Part shown: one piece after another, positions 34,437-35,373 of the stretch
Position numbering within the stretch: the stretch's first letter is position 1
Layout: the number at the start of each line of letters is the position of its first letter
Source: Candidatus Methanoperedens sp. BLZ2
Lineage (GTDB): Archaea; Halobacteriota; Methanosarcinia; Methanosarcinales; Methanoperedenaceae
Direction of reading: 5' to 3'
Assembly: GCF_002487355.1 (NCBI RefSeq)
Contig: NZ_NTMG01000013.1
Span: forward strand, 1 to 35,373
Length of the DNA stretch: 35,373 nucleotides
Notes under the pieces: model-generated
Database searches by the model: none
Told to the model about the DNA's origin: nothing
Seen by the model: the letters and a program-made list of their open reading frames with translations, nothing else
Made by a program: the position numbers and the translations under genes

Positions 34437-35373
34437 TTATAAATATATGTCAACCCTTTCACCGAAATAGACTCTCAGCTGGTTAAGTATAATGCCCCAA
34501 TCACGCATAGGCATTGTCCATTTCTCAGATGCGTCAAACACTATCAGATACAATATTTTGAATAGTGAATCATCTGTTGGGAATGAACTTTTAGTTTTAG
34601 TGATTTTCCGTATCTGCCGATTGAAATTTTCTATCGCGTTAGTCGTATATATTATTCGTCTTATCTCAGGAGGATATTTGAAAAATGTTGATAAATATTG
34701 CCAATTATCTCTCCAGCTCTTGATTGCATATGAGTATTTATCGGCCCATTTAGTCTCAAATCTGTCAAGAGCAGCTAATCCTGCTTCCTCATTGGCAGCA
34801 GTGTAGATATCTCTCATATCTGCACAGAATTCTTTTCTGTCCTTGTAACTGACAAATTTAGTACTATTTCTTATTTGATGAACTACACATTTCTGAATCT
34901 CCGCTTTAGGAAAAGTCGCTTTGATTGCATCCTCAAATCCCTTTAAACCATCGACAGAACAAATAAGAAGATCCTTTACCCCACGATTTCTTAGGTCAGC
35001 AAGAACACCCATCCAGAATTTGGATGATTCCGATTCGCCGATCCATATGCCAAGAATATCTTTCTTTCCTTCAATAGTCACGGCAAATACAACATAGGCA
35101 GTCTTCTTCATTATCTGGCCATCCTTATTCACGTTAAAAACAATACCATCCAGATAGATTATAGGATACATTTCATTCAGCGGTCTGCTTTGCCATTCTT
35201 TAGCAAGTGGAAGGATCTTATCAGTTATCCTGGTAACCATTTCAGGAGAAACATCAAGACCATATATTTTATTCATATGGGATCCTATGTCTCTGTTGCT
35301 CAGTCCCTGAGAAAACAATGAAACGATCATTCCTTCAAGATCGCTTGATAATGTTCTTTCGTGTTTCTTCACA
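34437..35373 (-). mobile_element. IS256-family transposase (partial, cut by right edge)
   Basis: The 312 visible codons are open to the last base, so the N-terminal 80-90 residues of the usual 400 lie outside the window. DDE residues are visible: Asp in IIYLDGIVFNVN, Asp in ICSVDGLKGFEDAI and Glu in TNAIENFNRQIRK. The last fits the IS256 signature of a Glu followed by Asn, Arg and Lys. KCVVHQIRNSTKFV before it is another family hallmark. The catalytic region looks intact, so the element may be active. The end of the element should lie between 34396 and 34436, directly after the broken M42 gene; its terminal repeat cannot be defined without the other end. Confidence 0.93.

Overview
The window looks like a chromosomal segment of a methanogen-related euryarchaeon, most likely of the Methanosarcinales and possibly a Candidatus Methanoperedens (ANME-2d) type. 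This rests on an archaeal TrpS and Cbf5, a DUF106 membrane protein next to adenylate kinase and an archaeal-type CMP kinase, a PEF-CTERM sorting signal, TATA-type promoters with very short leaders, and GGTGAT/GGAGG ribosome binding sites. The genus is inferred from gene content only.

Layout. (1) 1-12215, minus strand: a cell-surface glycan region. A compact run of eight genes is read leftward from 10944 to 2942: polysaccharide deacetylase-like, PHP phosphoesterase, ATP-grasp ligase, HprK-like kinase, thymidylate-kinase-like protein, DUF354, GT2 glycosyltransferase and a polytopic membrane protein. Downstream is a very large secreted glycosyl-hydrolase-like protein with duplicated carbohydrate-binding modules, which leaves the window at base 1. 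Upstream are a PEF-CTERM surface protein and a small zinc-ribbon protein. (2) 12473-15533, plus strand: CDP-sugar genes (rfbF, an SDR epimerase/reductase, a C-methyltransferase), which suggest a C-methylated branched deoxysugar. (3) 15643-16721: a small AT-rich cassette with its own TATA boxes, encoding 36-aa and 60-aa products and a C-terminally anchored helical protein, all unrecognised. (4) 16767-21126: an FAD oxidoreductase, a small membrane protein, a decayed VapBC-like remnant, a VIT/CCC1 metal transporter, and a long regulator-like protein with an RHH-like start and a V4R-like end.

(5) 21355-29438: housekeeping genes. These are trpS, a proline/glutamate repeat protein, aconitase B, a tight adk-DUF106-cmk-cbf5 operon, a lipoprotein and tRNA-Ser(GGA). 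(6) 29490-35373: a membrane protein overlapping a radical SAM gene, a convergent LUD-domain/4Fe-4S protein overlapping a GT-C membrane glycosyltransferase, an M42 aminopeptidase broken by an internal deletion, and an IS256-family transposase cut by the right edge.

The best candidate for an under-described system is the minus-strand glycan operon. It pairs an HprK-like kinase (with an unusual P-loop), a PHP phosphoesterase, an ATP-grasp ligase and a nucleotide-kinase-like protein with glycosyltransferases and a deacetylase, and it lies beside an archaeosortase substrate. The small cassette at 15643-16721 is the second candidate.
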